Source: JBGPTF01 sp041490445 (GTDB lineage: Bacteria > Acidobacteriota > Terriglobia > Acidiferrales > UBA7541). From it: 64,000 nt of DNA. Positions 16,831 through 24,578 of this stretch are shown here, in pieces. Numbering within the stretch: position 1 is the stretch's first letter; every line of letters starts with the position of its first letter. Below the pieces are notes generated by a model. It worked only from the letters and a program-made list of their open reading frames with translations. It did not search any database and was not told where the DNA came from. The stretch covers positions 38,074-102,073 of the forward strand of contig JBGPTF010000016.1 of NCBI GenBank assembly GCA_041490445.1. The letters are read 5' to 3'. The position numbers and the translations under genes were made by a program.

Positions 16831-17649
16831 GTGATCCTGCGTCAGGCGATCAACGCGTTGGCTTCCATTCTCTTCCCTGCTCCGTGCCGGATCTGCGGAG
16901 AAACGTTGGTGACGGCCAGCGCAATCCCTATCTGCCAGATATGCCTTGATTCGTTTGAGCGGCTCGCGGGGCCGGCCTGCGGCCGGTGCGGCCGTCCCTT
17001 TATCTCTCCGGTGGCAATCCAGGCGCGCGAGCCGCTCTGCCATGCCTGCCGGCGCGACGTTTATGCGTTCGATGTGGCGCGTAGCTTTGCCAAGTACAAC
17101 AACGCGATGGCGCGCACCATCATTTTACTGAAATACGAAGAAGTCACGCGGCTGGGAGCCTGGTTCGCGGCGCGCCTCGAAGAAGTAGTCGCGCGGGAGC
17201 CAGAGATTCTCCTGGCCGATGTCGTCGTACCGGTCCCTCTGCATCCCCTCCGCCAGCGCGAGCGAGGCTACAACCAGGCCGAGCTCATCGCTCGACCCTT
17301 GGCAAAGAGGCTGGGATTGCCGCTTAGCTCTTACCTGTTGGTCCGGACCAAGCCCCGACCGGATAAGCACCGCTTGACCCACCGCGAGCGTTGGAGCACT
17401 GTGCGTGGCGCCTACGCTACGCGCACGGGCACCCAGGTTGACAAGCTCCGTATTCTGCTGGTAGATGATGTACTGACGACGGGCGCCACGCTCGACGCGT
17501 GTTCGCGGGCCCTTTGCGAAGCAGGGGCAGCGCGAGTCGCAGGACTGACCGTGGCGCGGGTGGTGCCGGACTGGGCTCCCCCGCAGATGACGAATCAGGT
17601 GCAGGAACCACGCGACGCAGCAATCCTGGCGACAAGTTCGCGCATCTGA
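16831..17649 (+). CDS. comF: ComF-family phosphoribosyltransferase-like protein
   Basis: A 272-residue ComF protein, linked to natural transformation and DNA processing in other bacteria. The N-terminal part has four Cys-x2-Cys pairs (CRIC, CQIC, CGRC, CHAC) that form zinc-binding modules. The C-terminal part is a PRTase-like domain with VVVPVPLHPLRQRERGYNQ and the PRPP-loop motif LLVDDVLTTGATL. It starts with GTG; no good ribosome site is visible, so the start is less certain. The 250 bases between the DksA-type gene and this one (16580-16830) show only a 6-bp GGAACC/GGTTCC hairpin and no gene. Confidence 0.88.
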   Translation: MILRQAINALASILFPAPCRICGETLVTASAIPICQICLDSFERLAGPACGRCGRPFISPVAIQAREPLCHACRRDVYAFDVARSFAKYNNAMARTIILLKYEEVTRLGAWFAARLEEVVAREPEILLADVVVPVPLHPLRQRERGYNQAELIARPLAKRLGLPLSSYLLVRTKPRPDKHRLTHRERWSTVRGAYATRTGTQVDKLRILLVDDVLTTGATLDACSRALCEAGAARVAGLTVARVVPDWAPPQMTNQVQEPRDAAILATSSRI

Positions 17650-17855
17650 TTGGAAGAGCGAAATGGCCCCGGGCGGCGTCTAATAGCTGAGAAGGCTGCG
17701 CGGAGAGAAACCCAAAACGTCGTTTCATGAACAGGCGAATGGACACTCGATTGAAGAACGGGCTCCGACCCCGGCCGAACCTGTTAGTGGTTGGGGCAGT
17801 GGGTTCATTCTCTCCCGCGGCCCAGCCGAGTTCGCCTGCCAGCCGACCCTCCCTG

Positions 17856-18365
17856 ATGCAAGCGCCAGTTTTGGTCCTGAACGCAACCTTCGAACCAATC
17901 AATGTGACGGCGGTACGCCGCGCGCTCGTCCTGATGCTCAAGGGCGTCGCGCAGGCCGAAGAGATCAATCCGGCGGAAGTCCATTCCGCGACGAAGGCCG
18001 TGCACGTACCCTCCGTGATCCGCCTGCTCTCGTACCGGCACATTCCCCAGCAGAGTCGCGCCCTTTCGCGGAAAAACATCCTACTGCGGGACCGCAATAC
18101 TTGCCAATTCTGCGGGAGCACGTTTCCGGCTTCCGAGCTAACCTTGGATCACGTCATGCCGCGTTCGCGCGGTGGGCGTTCCACCTGGGAGAATCTGGTC
18201 GCCTGCTGCTACAACTGCAACAACAACAAGGGTGATCGAACACCGGAGGAAGCGGGGCTGGAGCTTGTCCGGCGGCCCCGTCCCTTTACGCTGCATACCT
18301 CACGCCAGTTGATGCGGCTGATTGGTCACAAGGATGAGAAGTGGCGGAAGTATTTGTTCTACTGA
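17856..18365 (+). CDS. HNH endonuclease family protein
   Basis: A 169-residue protein that begins with the conserved APVLVLNATFEPINVT segment. The C-terminal HNH module contains Cys-x2-Cys (CQFC), LDHVMPRSRGG, where the His is catalytic and the first Asp precedes it, WENLVACCYNCN with the Asn, and a second Cys-x2-Cys. An upstream in-frame ATG at 17727 would add 43 low-complexity residues. I prefer 17856 because the conserved region begins there, but neither start has a good ribosome site. It follows comF. The family is widespread and its substrate is unknown; it does not look like part of a restriction system. Confidence 0.85.
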   Translation: MQAPVLVLNATFEPINVTAVRRALVLMLKGVAQAEEINPAEVHSATKAVHVPSVIRLLSYRHIPQQSRALSRKNILLRDRNTCQFCGSTFPASELTLDHVMPRSRGGRSTWENLVACCYNCNNNKGDRTPEEAGLELVRRPRPFTLHTSRQLMRLIGHKDEKWRKYLFY

Positions 18366-18455
18366 AGTAAAGTCTGCTTCGCTTCCTCCATCCTGTTGTG
18401 CAACCTTTTTTTTCGCGCGGCATCTATATAGGCAAACACATCTAGGACACACCCC

Positions 18456-18499
18456 GGGAAGCAGTTCTGGGCAATCCCAAGCTGCTTCCCTTCTTTTTT
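18456..18499 (+). terminator. Rho-independent terminator after the HNH gene
   Basis: A 9-bp stem GGGAAGCAG/CTGCTTCCC (18456-18464 with 18482-18490) has an inner TGGG/CCCA stem and is followed by TTCTTTTTT. Confidence 0.8.
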
Positions 18500-18567
18500 G
18501 CTCCTGCCGTCGGTCATCCCACCGGCCGTTCGTGAAGAAAGATGACCCTGGAGACGGGTCGGCTGGG

Positions 18568-20052
18568 CTACATCCGGAAGACGACGCGGAGACCGTGGCG
18601 CCACGTCTCATTCAACCCGATGCGCGTGATTTGAATCTCGGGAGAGAGATTGCGCAGCAGCGCGTCGGTCGCCGGATGAAACTGCAGGCCGGGTGCGACG
18701 AGCCAGAGGAGCGGGGACCGCGAGTCCAATTCGATACCGGCAAAGTATCCATAGCGCGGAAAATCACCTTGGCGGTGGTGGGCGCGGACGCGCAGCCAAT
18801 AATCAACCGCCTGCAACGGCAAATGCAAATCCTCCGAAGCCTTTAGTTCGATGACGACAAGCCGTCCCTGCCGTGTCACGCCGAGGACGTCCATCACACC
18901 GCGGTCGCCCGCCGAGAAAGCCGGAGTCTGCGAGTACAGATGCCGGGGATCGAGTTGCGCGTCCAGCGCACAGGGGTCGGCGAGGACGAGCCGCTCAAGC
19001 CAGCGCTCGGGTGCGGCGCGATACAACGGATGATTCGTGTCTTCCGCAAGGAAATCCCGGCGAAGACCGAGGTCGGCGACGAGTTTCGCGAGTGCGGGCC
19101 AGGTTTCGCGGGTGACCTCGCGGCGCTCGTGAGCGACGCCGAAGAACGTTCGCCCGTCGCGCCAGCGCGCGAATTCGAGACCGCGAAACTGCAGCGCCAC
19201 CTCGCGCGCGCCGGAGGGGATCACAGCGTCGATGGCCGCTGGCGCCAGAACGCGAATCCGTTCGACAACTTCGCGCGCCGCGGCGAGTGCTGCTTCCACA
19301 TCGCGGCGCGGCGTGAGCCAGCTTTCGACGTTGCCCGTATCGCCCGGCTCGATGCGCCGCGCGCTCCACGTGGATTCGGCGAATTCGTACAGTTCTACAT
19401 GGGCAGAAGGGGCAAGCGCTTGCAGGCGATGCATCGGAATTCGCGCGCTTCCTTCGGGGAGAAACAGCCGCAGGCCGGAAACGGCGCGCCGGTCCGAGCG
19501 CTGCTGCGACCAATCGAGCCAGAGCAGGCCGAAAGTAACGACGCCTTCGATGGTGGCAGTCTCCTCGCTCGGTGATACACCCATCACCGCCCACCCCTGC
19601 CGCCCCTCAGCCAGCATGCCGCGGGAATAATTGCCGGAAAAGGAATGCTCGAGATCCGCTGCCGACGAGAGCGATTCCACGCGCGCATCGGGGAATTTTT
19701 CGGTGAGCATTCGCCGGAACCGGGCCCGGAACTGTTCGCGGGTAACGCGCCGCGCCGGCCGTGCGGCGTCGGCGCGAAGAAATTCCAAACGGCCGGGCTT
19801 TGCGCTCCCGAAGCGCTGCACTTCCAGCACGATACGGTCCGGAGCACGCCCGGAGACGCGCAGCACGCGCCGCGTCAGATTGCGCGAGTCAGACCAGAGG
19901 TGCACGAGCGGTTGCCGGCCGGAGCGGCGCACTTCGTATTGCAGGTTCGCGAGTTCGGCGAGCCATTCCCCGTCTTCGTGCACTTCCACCGGGCCGGCGG
20001 CGGCCAGCGCGTCGAGCGCGAGAGAAAGCTCGGTGGTCTCGTCGTTTCCCAT
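18568..20052 (-). CDS. Uncharacterised protein with a C-terminal PD-(D/E)XK-like nuclease motif
   Basis: A 494-residue soluble protein that I cannot match to a named family over its full length. The C-terminal 150 residues carry the signature of the PD-(D/E)XK nuclease fold: a helix with Glu353, Asp388 at the end of a strand (GVMDVLGV), Glu402-x-Lys404 (VVIELKAS), and Gln414-x3-Tyr418 in the next helix. This order resembles NucS-like or DUF91-like nucleases. The N-terminal 350 residues are mixed alpha/beta with no recognised motif. It starts 24 bases after the single-TM protein gene and is probably in an operon with it and the phosphoesterase. Nuclease activity is a prediction from the motif. 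Confidence 0.7.
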   Translation of the reverse strand: MGNDETTELSLALDALAAAGPVEVHEDGEWLAELANLQYEVRRSGRQPLVHLWSDSRNLTRRVLRVSGRAPDRIVLEVQRFGSAKPGRLEFLRADAARPARRVTREQFRARFRRMLTEKFPDARVESLSSAADLEHSFSGNYSRGMLAEGRQGWAVMGVSPSEETATIEGVVTFGLLWLDWSQQRSDRRAVSGLRLFLPEGSARIPMHRLQALAPSAHVELYEFAESTWSARRIEPGDTGNVESWLTPRRDVEAALAAAREVVERIRVLAPAAIDAVIPSGAREVALQFRGLEFARWRDGRTFFGVAHERREVTRETWPALAKLVADLGLRRDFLAEDTNHPLYRAAPERWLERLVLADPCALDAQLDPRHLYSQTPAFSAGDRGVMDVLGVTRQGRLVVIELKASEDLHLPLQAVDYWLRVRAHHRQGDFPRYGYFAGIELDSRSPLLWLVAPGLQFHPATDALLRNLSPEIQITRIGLNETWRHGLRVVFRM

Positions 20053-20076
20053 GGCGATGCCGGAAGAGAGGAGCGT

Positions 20077-20562
20077 CTATTCGACCACGAGGCCCGTAAC
20101 ACGAATCGAAGGAAACCGTTGATCCCATTCCACCGGAATATGTTCAAACGTCAGTTGGAACGAGCGCCGTTGCCCGCCGAGCAGCGGCGCGCCCTTCGGA
20201 GGAATCAGCCGCTCGGTCTCGCGCAGGACGACTTGGCGGAAGGGATCGTGAAACTCCAGCGTGACATCGAGAGCGCGAATCGTGCGCGCCCCGTCATTCG
20301 AGACTTCCCCGGAGACGTAAGTAAACTCCTGGTTCAAATAATTTGCTGCGCGGGACATCTCCGGGTTCAGGAAATGGATGTGGACAGCGTAGGCCTGCTC
20401 TTCGGCGCCGAACGGCAGCACTTTTTGCGCCGCCGATCCGGCGTGCTTGCTCCAGCGGCTCAGCTTCACCACGCTGCCGGCGAGGAGCAGCACGACCAGC
20501 ACCTCCACCGCCAGAATCAATGGGAACTGGCTTTTCTCACGTTGCTCGATTCCGCCTTTCAT
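20077..20562 (-). CDS. Membrane-anchored FxLYD/DUF2393-like protein
   Basis: A 161-residue protein with one transmembrane helix (about 13-34) and an outward-facing domain. The region 60-161 has the pattern of FxLYD or DUF2393-type Ig-like domains: a conserved YVSGEVSNDG turn, then alternating strands. Such domains are of unknown function. It lies 19 bases after the metallophosphoesterase stop codon and 24 bases before the PD-(D/E)XK protein, so the three genes read as one unit. The orientation of the domain follows from the positive charges near the N terminus, which is weak evidence. Confidence 0.65.
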   Translation of the reverse strand: MKGGIEQREKSQFPLILAVEVLVVLLLAGSVVKLSRWSKHAGSAAQKVLPFGAEEQAYAVHIHFLNPEMSRAANYLNQEFTYVSGEVSNDGARTIRALDVTLEFHDPFRQVVLRETERLIPPKGAPLLGGQRRSFQLTFEHIPVEWDQRFPSIRVTGLVVE

Positions 20563-20581
20563 GTCGCGACGACCCGCCCCC

Positions 20582-21325
20582 TCAGCGCCCGATCGCTAGC
20601 CGGAGAATCAGCGGCTCGGGCAAGCCAGCCGCCGCCATCCGGCTCTGCACCGCTTCCACATCGTACGGCACGCGCCAGAATTCGACAACGTTGCGCTCCC
20701 GGTCGGCAATCGCAAAGCCGGCGCGCGGATCCCCGTCGCGTGGCTGGCCGATCGAACCAGGGTTCAGTAGATACTGAGCGTCCTTTTCAATCGCCAGAGT
20801 CGCGAAGCTCTGCCCATTGCCGGGTTTGAAATGGAGGACCTCGACGCGATTGCCGCGCATTGCGAATCCCCCTTGCATATGCGTGTGCCCGAAGAAGGTG
20901 ATCGGGGAAACCGATTCGAGCAGGCCATCGAGCGCCTGCGCCGGTGCGAACACATACTCGTCTTCGTCGCGCACGGCTCCGTGAACCAGCGTGATGCCGT
21001 CCAGTTCCAGCGGTCCCGCCGGCAGTTGCTTGAGGAATTCCAGGTTTTCCGGGCAGAGCTGTTGGAGAGTCCACATCGCTGCGGCGCGTGCGACGGGATT
21101 GAAATCCTGGGCGTCGGCCAAGCCGCTACCCGCCTTGTCATGGTTGCCGCGGATGGTAACTGCGTTCAGGACCTTCAAGCGATCCACGACTTCATTTGGG
21201 TCGGGGCCATAGCCGACCACGTCACCCAGGCACACCGCGCGATCCCAGCGGCCTTCCGCGGCGGCCAGGACCGCGTCGAGCGCGGTGCGGTTCGCGTGGA
21301 TATCGCTGAGGATTAGAAATCGCAT
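20582..21325 (-). CDS. Calcineurin-like metallophosphoesterase (YfcE/MJ0936 type)
   Basis: A 247-residue soluble phosphoesterase. All five metal-binding motifs are present in order: DIHAN (8-12), GDVVGYGPDP (34-43), RGNHD (59-63), VHG and GHTH. These bind the two-metal centre used for phosphodiester or phosphomonoester hydrolysis. The GDVVGYGP form is typical of the small bacterial YfcE-like branch. It begins just upstream of the membrane-anchored protein gene. The substrate is unknown; a link to the PD-(D/E)XK protein downstream is suggested only by gene order. Confidence 0.85.
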   Translation of the reverse strand: MRFLILSDIHANRTALDAVLAAAEGRWDRAVCLGDVVGYGPDPNEVVDRLKVLNAVTIRGNHDKAGSGLADAQDFNPVARAAAMWTLQQLCPENLEFLKQLPAGPLELDGITLVHGAVRDEDEYVFAPAQALDGLLESVSPITFFGHTHMQGGFAMRGNRVEVLHFKPGNGQSFATLAIEKDAQYLLNPGSIGQPRDGDPRAGFAIADRERNVVEFWRVPYDVEAVQSRMAAAGLPEPLILRLAIGR

Positions 21326-21418
21326 TCGAACACTTTCGGCGACTTCGCAGCAAGCCCGCGGATTATAGTCGAAGCGGCGCTGCGTTGCACACTCTCCACT
21401 CAGCGCTTTGCAGCGATC

Positions 21419-22543
21419 CTACCGTGCCGCCGCTCCGTGGACCTCGCTGCGAATCAGCATGCAGTCACCATAACTGTAAAAGCGATACCCTTGCTCGACC
21501 GCGTGGTGATAGGCCCGCAGGATGAATTCGCGGCCGGCGAATGCGGCGACAAGAACCAGCAGGCTCGACTTCGGCAGGTGAAAATTCGTCAGCAACTGAT
21601 CCACCGCGCGAAACCGAAATCCGGGAGAGATGAAAATGTCCGTTTCGGCTCGGCCGGCGATGAGCAAATTCCCCGCACCGGCCACATCGGCTTTTTGCGC
21701 GGCATCCTCGAGGGCACGAACGACGGTTGTGCCGACAGCCAGCACGGGCCTCTGCTCGCGGCGCGCCTGTGCAATGGCCGCCACGGTCTCCTCGGGAATC
21801 TCATAGGCCTCTCGGTGCATTCGATGCTCTTCCAAGCGCTGCGAGCGGATGGGCTCGAACGTGCCGAGCCCGACTTTGAGAGTGACCTCACGCATCTCGA
21901 CCCCTCGCGCAGCAATTTGTTCCAGAATGCGCTGGGAAAAATGCAGCCCCGCGGTTGGCGCCGCCACGGCGATTCCCTCTCGAGCAAAAAGGGTTTGATA
22001 CCGCTCGCGGTCCGCCGGCTCATCGGGCCGCTTGATGTAGGGCGGCAAGGGAATGTGGCCGAAACGCTCGATCGCCCGGAGCAGGTCTTCACCTCCGCTG
22101 AAACGAAGCTGGCGCATGCCGTACGACCCGCGGCCGATCACGACCGCTTCCAATTCGCCCTGGCCGAAACGAATGTGCTCGCCGATCGGGACCTTTCGCC
22201 CCGGCCGCACCAGCGCTTCCCATGTGCCGGGTTCGACCTGGCGGACAAGCAACACTTCGATGGGCGCTTGCAGATGGCGGCCGTGTGCCGGATTGTGTCG
22301 AGAAACCGGCTCGGCGTGGATTCCAACCCGATGGCCGAACAGCCGGGCCGGCAGCACCCGCGCGTTGTTGACAATCAGCAGTTCGTCGCCACGAAGCAGC
22401 CCAGGAAAATCAGCGAATTCCCGGTCCTCCCAGCATTGCGCACCGCGGTCGAGGAACAGCAGGCGCGAGGCATCGCGCTCTGCCAGGGGGCGCTGTGCGA
22501 TTCGCTCACGCGGCAAATCGTAGTTGAATTCCTCTAATCGCAC
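21419..22543 (-). CDS. queA: tRNA preQ1(34) S-adenosylmethionine ribosyltransferase-isomerase
   Basis: A 374-residue QueA, which transfers and rearranges the ribosyl group of SAM onto preQ1 in tRNA to give epoxyqueuosine. Family markers include FNYDLPRERIAQRP (6-19), LLIVNNARVLPARL (54-67), PTAGLHFS and LKVGLGTFEP. It uses a GTG start, with GAGG a few bases upstream. It is transcribed away from rlmI and lies 93 bases before the phosphoesterase gene, so it may head that operon. No other queuosine gene is in the window. Confidence 0.93.
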   Translation of the reverse strand: MRLEEFNYDLPRERIAQRPLAERDASRLLFLDRGAQCWEDREFADFPGLLRGDELLIVNNARVLPARLFGHRVGIHAEPVSRHNPAHGRHLQAPIEVLLVRQVEPGTWEALVRPGRKVPIGEHIRFGQGELEAVVIGRGSYGMRQLRFSGGEDLLRAIERFGHIPLPPYIKRPDEPADRERYQTLFAREGIAVAAPTAGLHFSQRILEQIAARGVEMREVTLKVGLGTFEPIRSQRLEEHRMHREAYEIPEETVAAIAQARREQRPVLAVGTTVVRALEDAAQKADVAGAGNLLIAGRAETDIFISPGFRFRAVDQLLTNFHLPKSSLLVLVAAFAGREFILRAYHHAVEQGYRFYSYGDCMLIRSEVHGAAAR

Positions 22544-22647
22544 GCCTCAACCTCGCCAAGGAGTTTTCTGCCAAGCGACTCACGACAATCATCGATACCT
22601 AAAGATGGACTAGTATCTCCTGCAAGAATGTGTTATGAGAACGCAAA

Positions 22648-22732
22648 CGTTTGGTTGCTCCACTGTATCTAGCGTTGTTCCGCTGCACGGGCTGCGGGTT
22701 GTCGCCCTCCTTCGGTTAATTGTAACCAAACG
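22648..22732. promoter_or_regulatory. Inverted repeats in the divergent queA/rlmI spacer
   Basis: CGTTTGGTT (22648-22656) is repeated in inverse as AACCAAACG (22724-22732). The latter overlaps a smaller palindrome, GGTTA-ATTG-TAACC (22714-22727). The 225-base spacer is visibly AT-richer than its surroundings and must hold both promoters. Function as an operator is a guess. Confidence 0.3.
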
Positions 22733-22768
22733 GAAGATCACAGCTCTCATAGAGAACAGGAATCATTC

Positions 22769-23935
22769 GTGCCCGAGCCTCAGGTCATTATCAGTCAGCG
22801 AGGCGCCACCCGCCTTCATTTCGGCCACCTGTGGGTATATCGGAGCGACCTCCGCAGTGTGCAGGCCGGCCCCGGCGACGTCGTCCGCCTGACCGATGAA
22901 CGGGGCCGCTTCCTTGGCCGGGCATTCTATAGCGATCGCTCACAGATCTCCTTGCGCCTGGTGACGCGAGATGACGCACCTGTCAATCGCGCATTTTTCG
23001 CCGAGCGCCTGCTCGCCGCCGCGGAATACCGCAAGCGCGTCGTCGAAGATACGGAAGTCTTCCGCCTCGCGTATGCGGGCAGCGACGGCATTCCCTCCCT
23101 GATCGTGGACCGATACAAGGATTACCTGGTTATCCAGACACTTAGCCAGGCGGCAGAACGGCTCAAGTCCGAATTCGTCGAAATCCTCGTCGAGCTCTTC
23201 TCCCCACGCGGCATCCTCGAGCGCAACGATCCGAGAGTCCGCCTGCTCGAAGGCCTCGACCAGCGAGTCTCACTCCTCCATGGTGAAGTCCCAGAGGAGG
23301 TAATCGCTCGTGAGAACGGCGTCGCATTCGGTTATGACTTGTTCAAGGGGCAAAAGACGGGAGCCTTTCTCGATCAGCGCGAAAACCGCCGCGAGGCACG
23401 GCAGTATGCCACCGGGGACGTCCTCGATTGTTTCTCCTACAACGGCGGATTTGCGCTCACAGTCGCGGGGCGGGCTGGTTCTGTCGAAGCTGTGGACCTC
23501 TCGCCCGCCGCCATCGAAGCCGGGCGCCGGAACCAGGAGCGCAACGGCATCTCCAATGTCACGTTCCGGGAAGGCAACGCCTTCGATGTTCTGAAAGAGT
23601 GCGATGAAATCGGCCGCCGTTTCGATATGGTCATCCTAGATCCCCCGGCCTTTGCCAAGAACCGCGACAGTATTCCAGCCGCCCGCCGGGGCTACAAGGA
23701 AATCAATCTTCGCGCGCTCAAGATCCTGCGCAAGGGGGGCTGCTTGATCACCTCCTCCTGCTCGCATCACTTCTCCGAAGCCCTCTTCCTGCAGGTTGTC
23801 GCTGAAGCCGCGGTTGATGCGCGCCGCACGTGCGTCGTCATTGATCGCCGGACCCAGGCGCGGGACCATCCAATCCTCCTGACCATGCCCGAAACACATT
23901 ATATCAAGTGCTTAGTACTGCGCGTCTTAGACTAG
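22769..23935 (+). CDS. rlmI: Class I SAM-dependent 23S rRNA cytosine methyltransferase, RlmI-like
   Basis: A 388-residue protein with an N-terminal PUA domain (about 1-75), a middle EEHD-like RNA-binding region, and a C-terminal Rossmann methyltransferase. SAM motif I is DVLDCFSYNGGFAL (about 217-230). The catalytic-loop signature DPPAFAK begins at Asp291. A conserved SSCSHH stretch follows. RlmI makes m5C in 23S rRNA in E. coli, and the domain order is the same here. The GTG start has a weak GAGAACAGG upstream. Confidence 0.88.
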   Translation: MPEPQVIISQRGATRLHFGHLWVYRSDLRSVQAGPGDVVRLTDERGRFLGRAFYSDRSQISLRLVTRDDAPVNRAFFAERLLAAAEYRKRVVEDTEVFRLAYAGSDGIPSLIVDRYKDYLVIQTLSQAAERLKSEFVEILVELFSPRGILERNDPRVRLLEGLDQRVSLLHGEVPEEVIARENGVAFGYDLFKGQKTGAFLDQRENRREARQYATGDVLDCFSYNGGFALTVAGRAGSVEAVDLSPAAIEAGRRNQERNGISNVTFREGNAFDVLKECDEIGRRFDMVILDPPAFAKNRDSIPAARRGYKEINLRALKILRKGGCLITSSCSHHFSEALFLQVVAEAAVDARRTCVVIDRRTQARDHPILLTMPETHYIKCLVLRVLD

Positions 23936-23981
23936 ATTTATATTCATTCAACCTATTGATACTACAAGACTTCAAAATAAC

Positions 23982-24010
23982 TTGACAACATAGAACGCAT
24001 ATATTATGCT
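23982..24010 (+). promoter_or_regulatory. Sigma-70-type promoter of hsp20
   Basis: TTGACA (23982-23987), 17 bases, TATGCT (24005-24010). The AT-rich spacer 23936-24044 shows no CIRCE element, so control by HrcA is not supported here. Confidence 0.6.
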
Positions 24011-24044
24011 TTCTTTCTGCTGACATTGTCGCAGGAGGTTAAAA

Positions 24045-24500
24045 GTGACCACCATTACCCGCTGGGACCCATTCCACAACCTTGGAACTCTGCAAGACCA
24101 GATGAACCGTTTGTTCGCGGACACTTTCCGCGGCCGCGGCGATGAGTCAGCCCTGACGACATGGGCGCCACCGGTCGACATCTACGACACCGAGAATGAG
24201 CTCGTGCTGAAGGCTGATCTCCCGGACCTCAACGAGAAGGATCTCGACATCCGGATCGAAAACAACATGCTGACGATTCAAGGGGAGCGGAAATTCGAGG
24301 AGACGGTAAACAAAGACAACTATCTGCGTGTGGAGCGGTCCTTTGGCTCCTTCACGCGGAGCTTCTCGCTGCCAAACACCGTGGACACCGAAGGCATCCA
24401 CGCGGAATACCGCAACGGCGTGCTGACAGTGCAGCTCCCGAAACGCGCGGAAGCCAAGCCGAAGCAGGTGAAGGTGAAGGTCACCAACGGCTCAAGGTAA
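24045..24500 (+). CDS. Small heat shock protein, Hsp20/alpha-crystallin family
   Basis: A 151-residue holdase chaperone. The alpha-crystallin domain spans about 45-140. It begins with APPVDIYDTENELVLKADLP, contains the central GERKFEE turn, and ends with the conserved AEYRNGVLTVQLPK strand. GTG is used as the start, with AGGAGG (24033-24038) at good spacing. It sits directly before clpB, its functional partner in resolubilising aggregates, but a strong terminator separates them, so hsp20 is probably made in excess over clpB. Confidence 0.93.
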   Translation: MTTITRWDPFHNLGTLQDQMNRLFADTFRGRGDESALTTWAPPVDIYDTENELVLKADLPDLNEKDLDIRIENNMLTIQGERKFEETVNKDNYLRVERSFGSFTRSFSLPNTVDTEGIHAEYRNGVLTVQLPKRAEAKPKQVKVKVTNGSR

Positions 24501-24511
24501 ACCATCCGGCA

Positions 24512-24539
24512 GGGGCCCGCTGCGGCGGGCCCCTTTTTT
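24512..24539 (+). terminator. Rho-independent terminator between hsp20 and clpB
   Basis: A perfect 9-bp stem GGGGCCCGC/GCGGGCCCC (24512-24520 with 24525-24533), loop TGCG, then six T. Confidence 0.9.
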
Positions 24540-24578
24540 GTGTTTGCAGGCAAGCGAAGAGAGATTTGAGGATGAGCG

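Noticed and set aside
17856..18365. HNH gene as part of a restriction system
   Set aside because: No methyltransferase or specificity gene is next to it, and the protein matches the widespread stand-alone HNH family.
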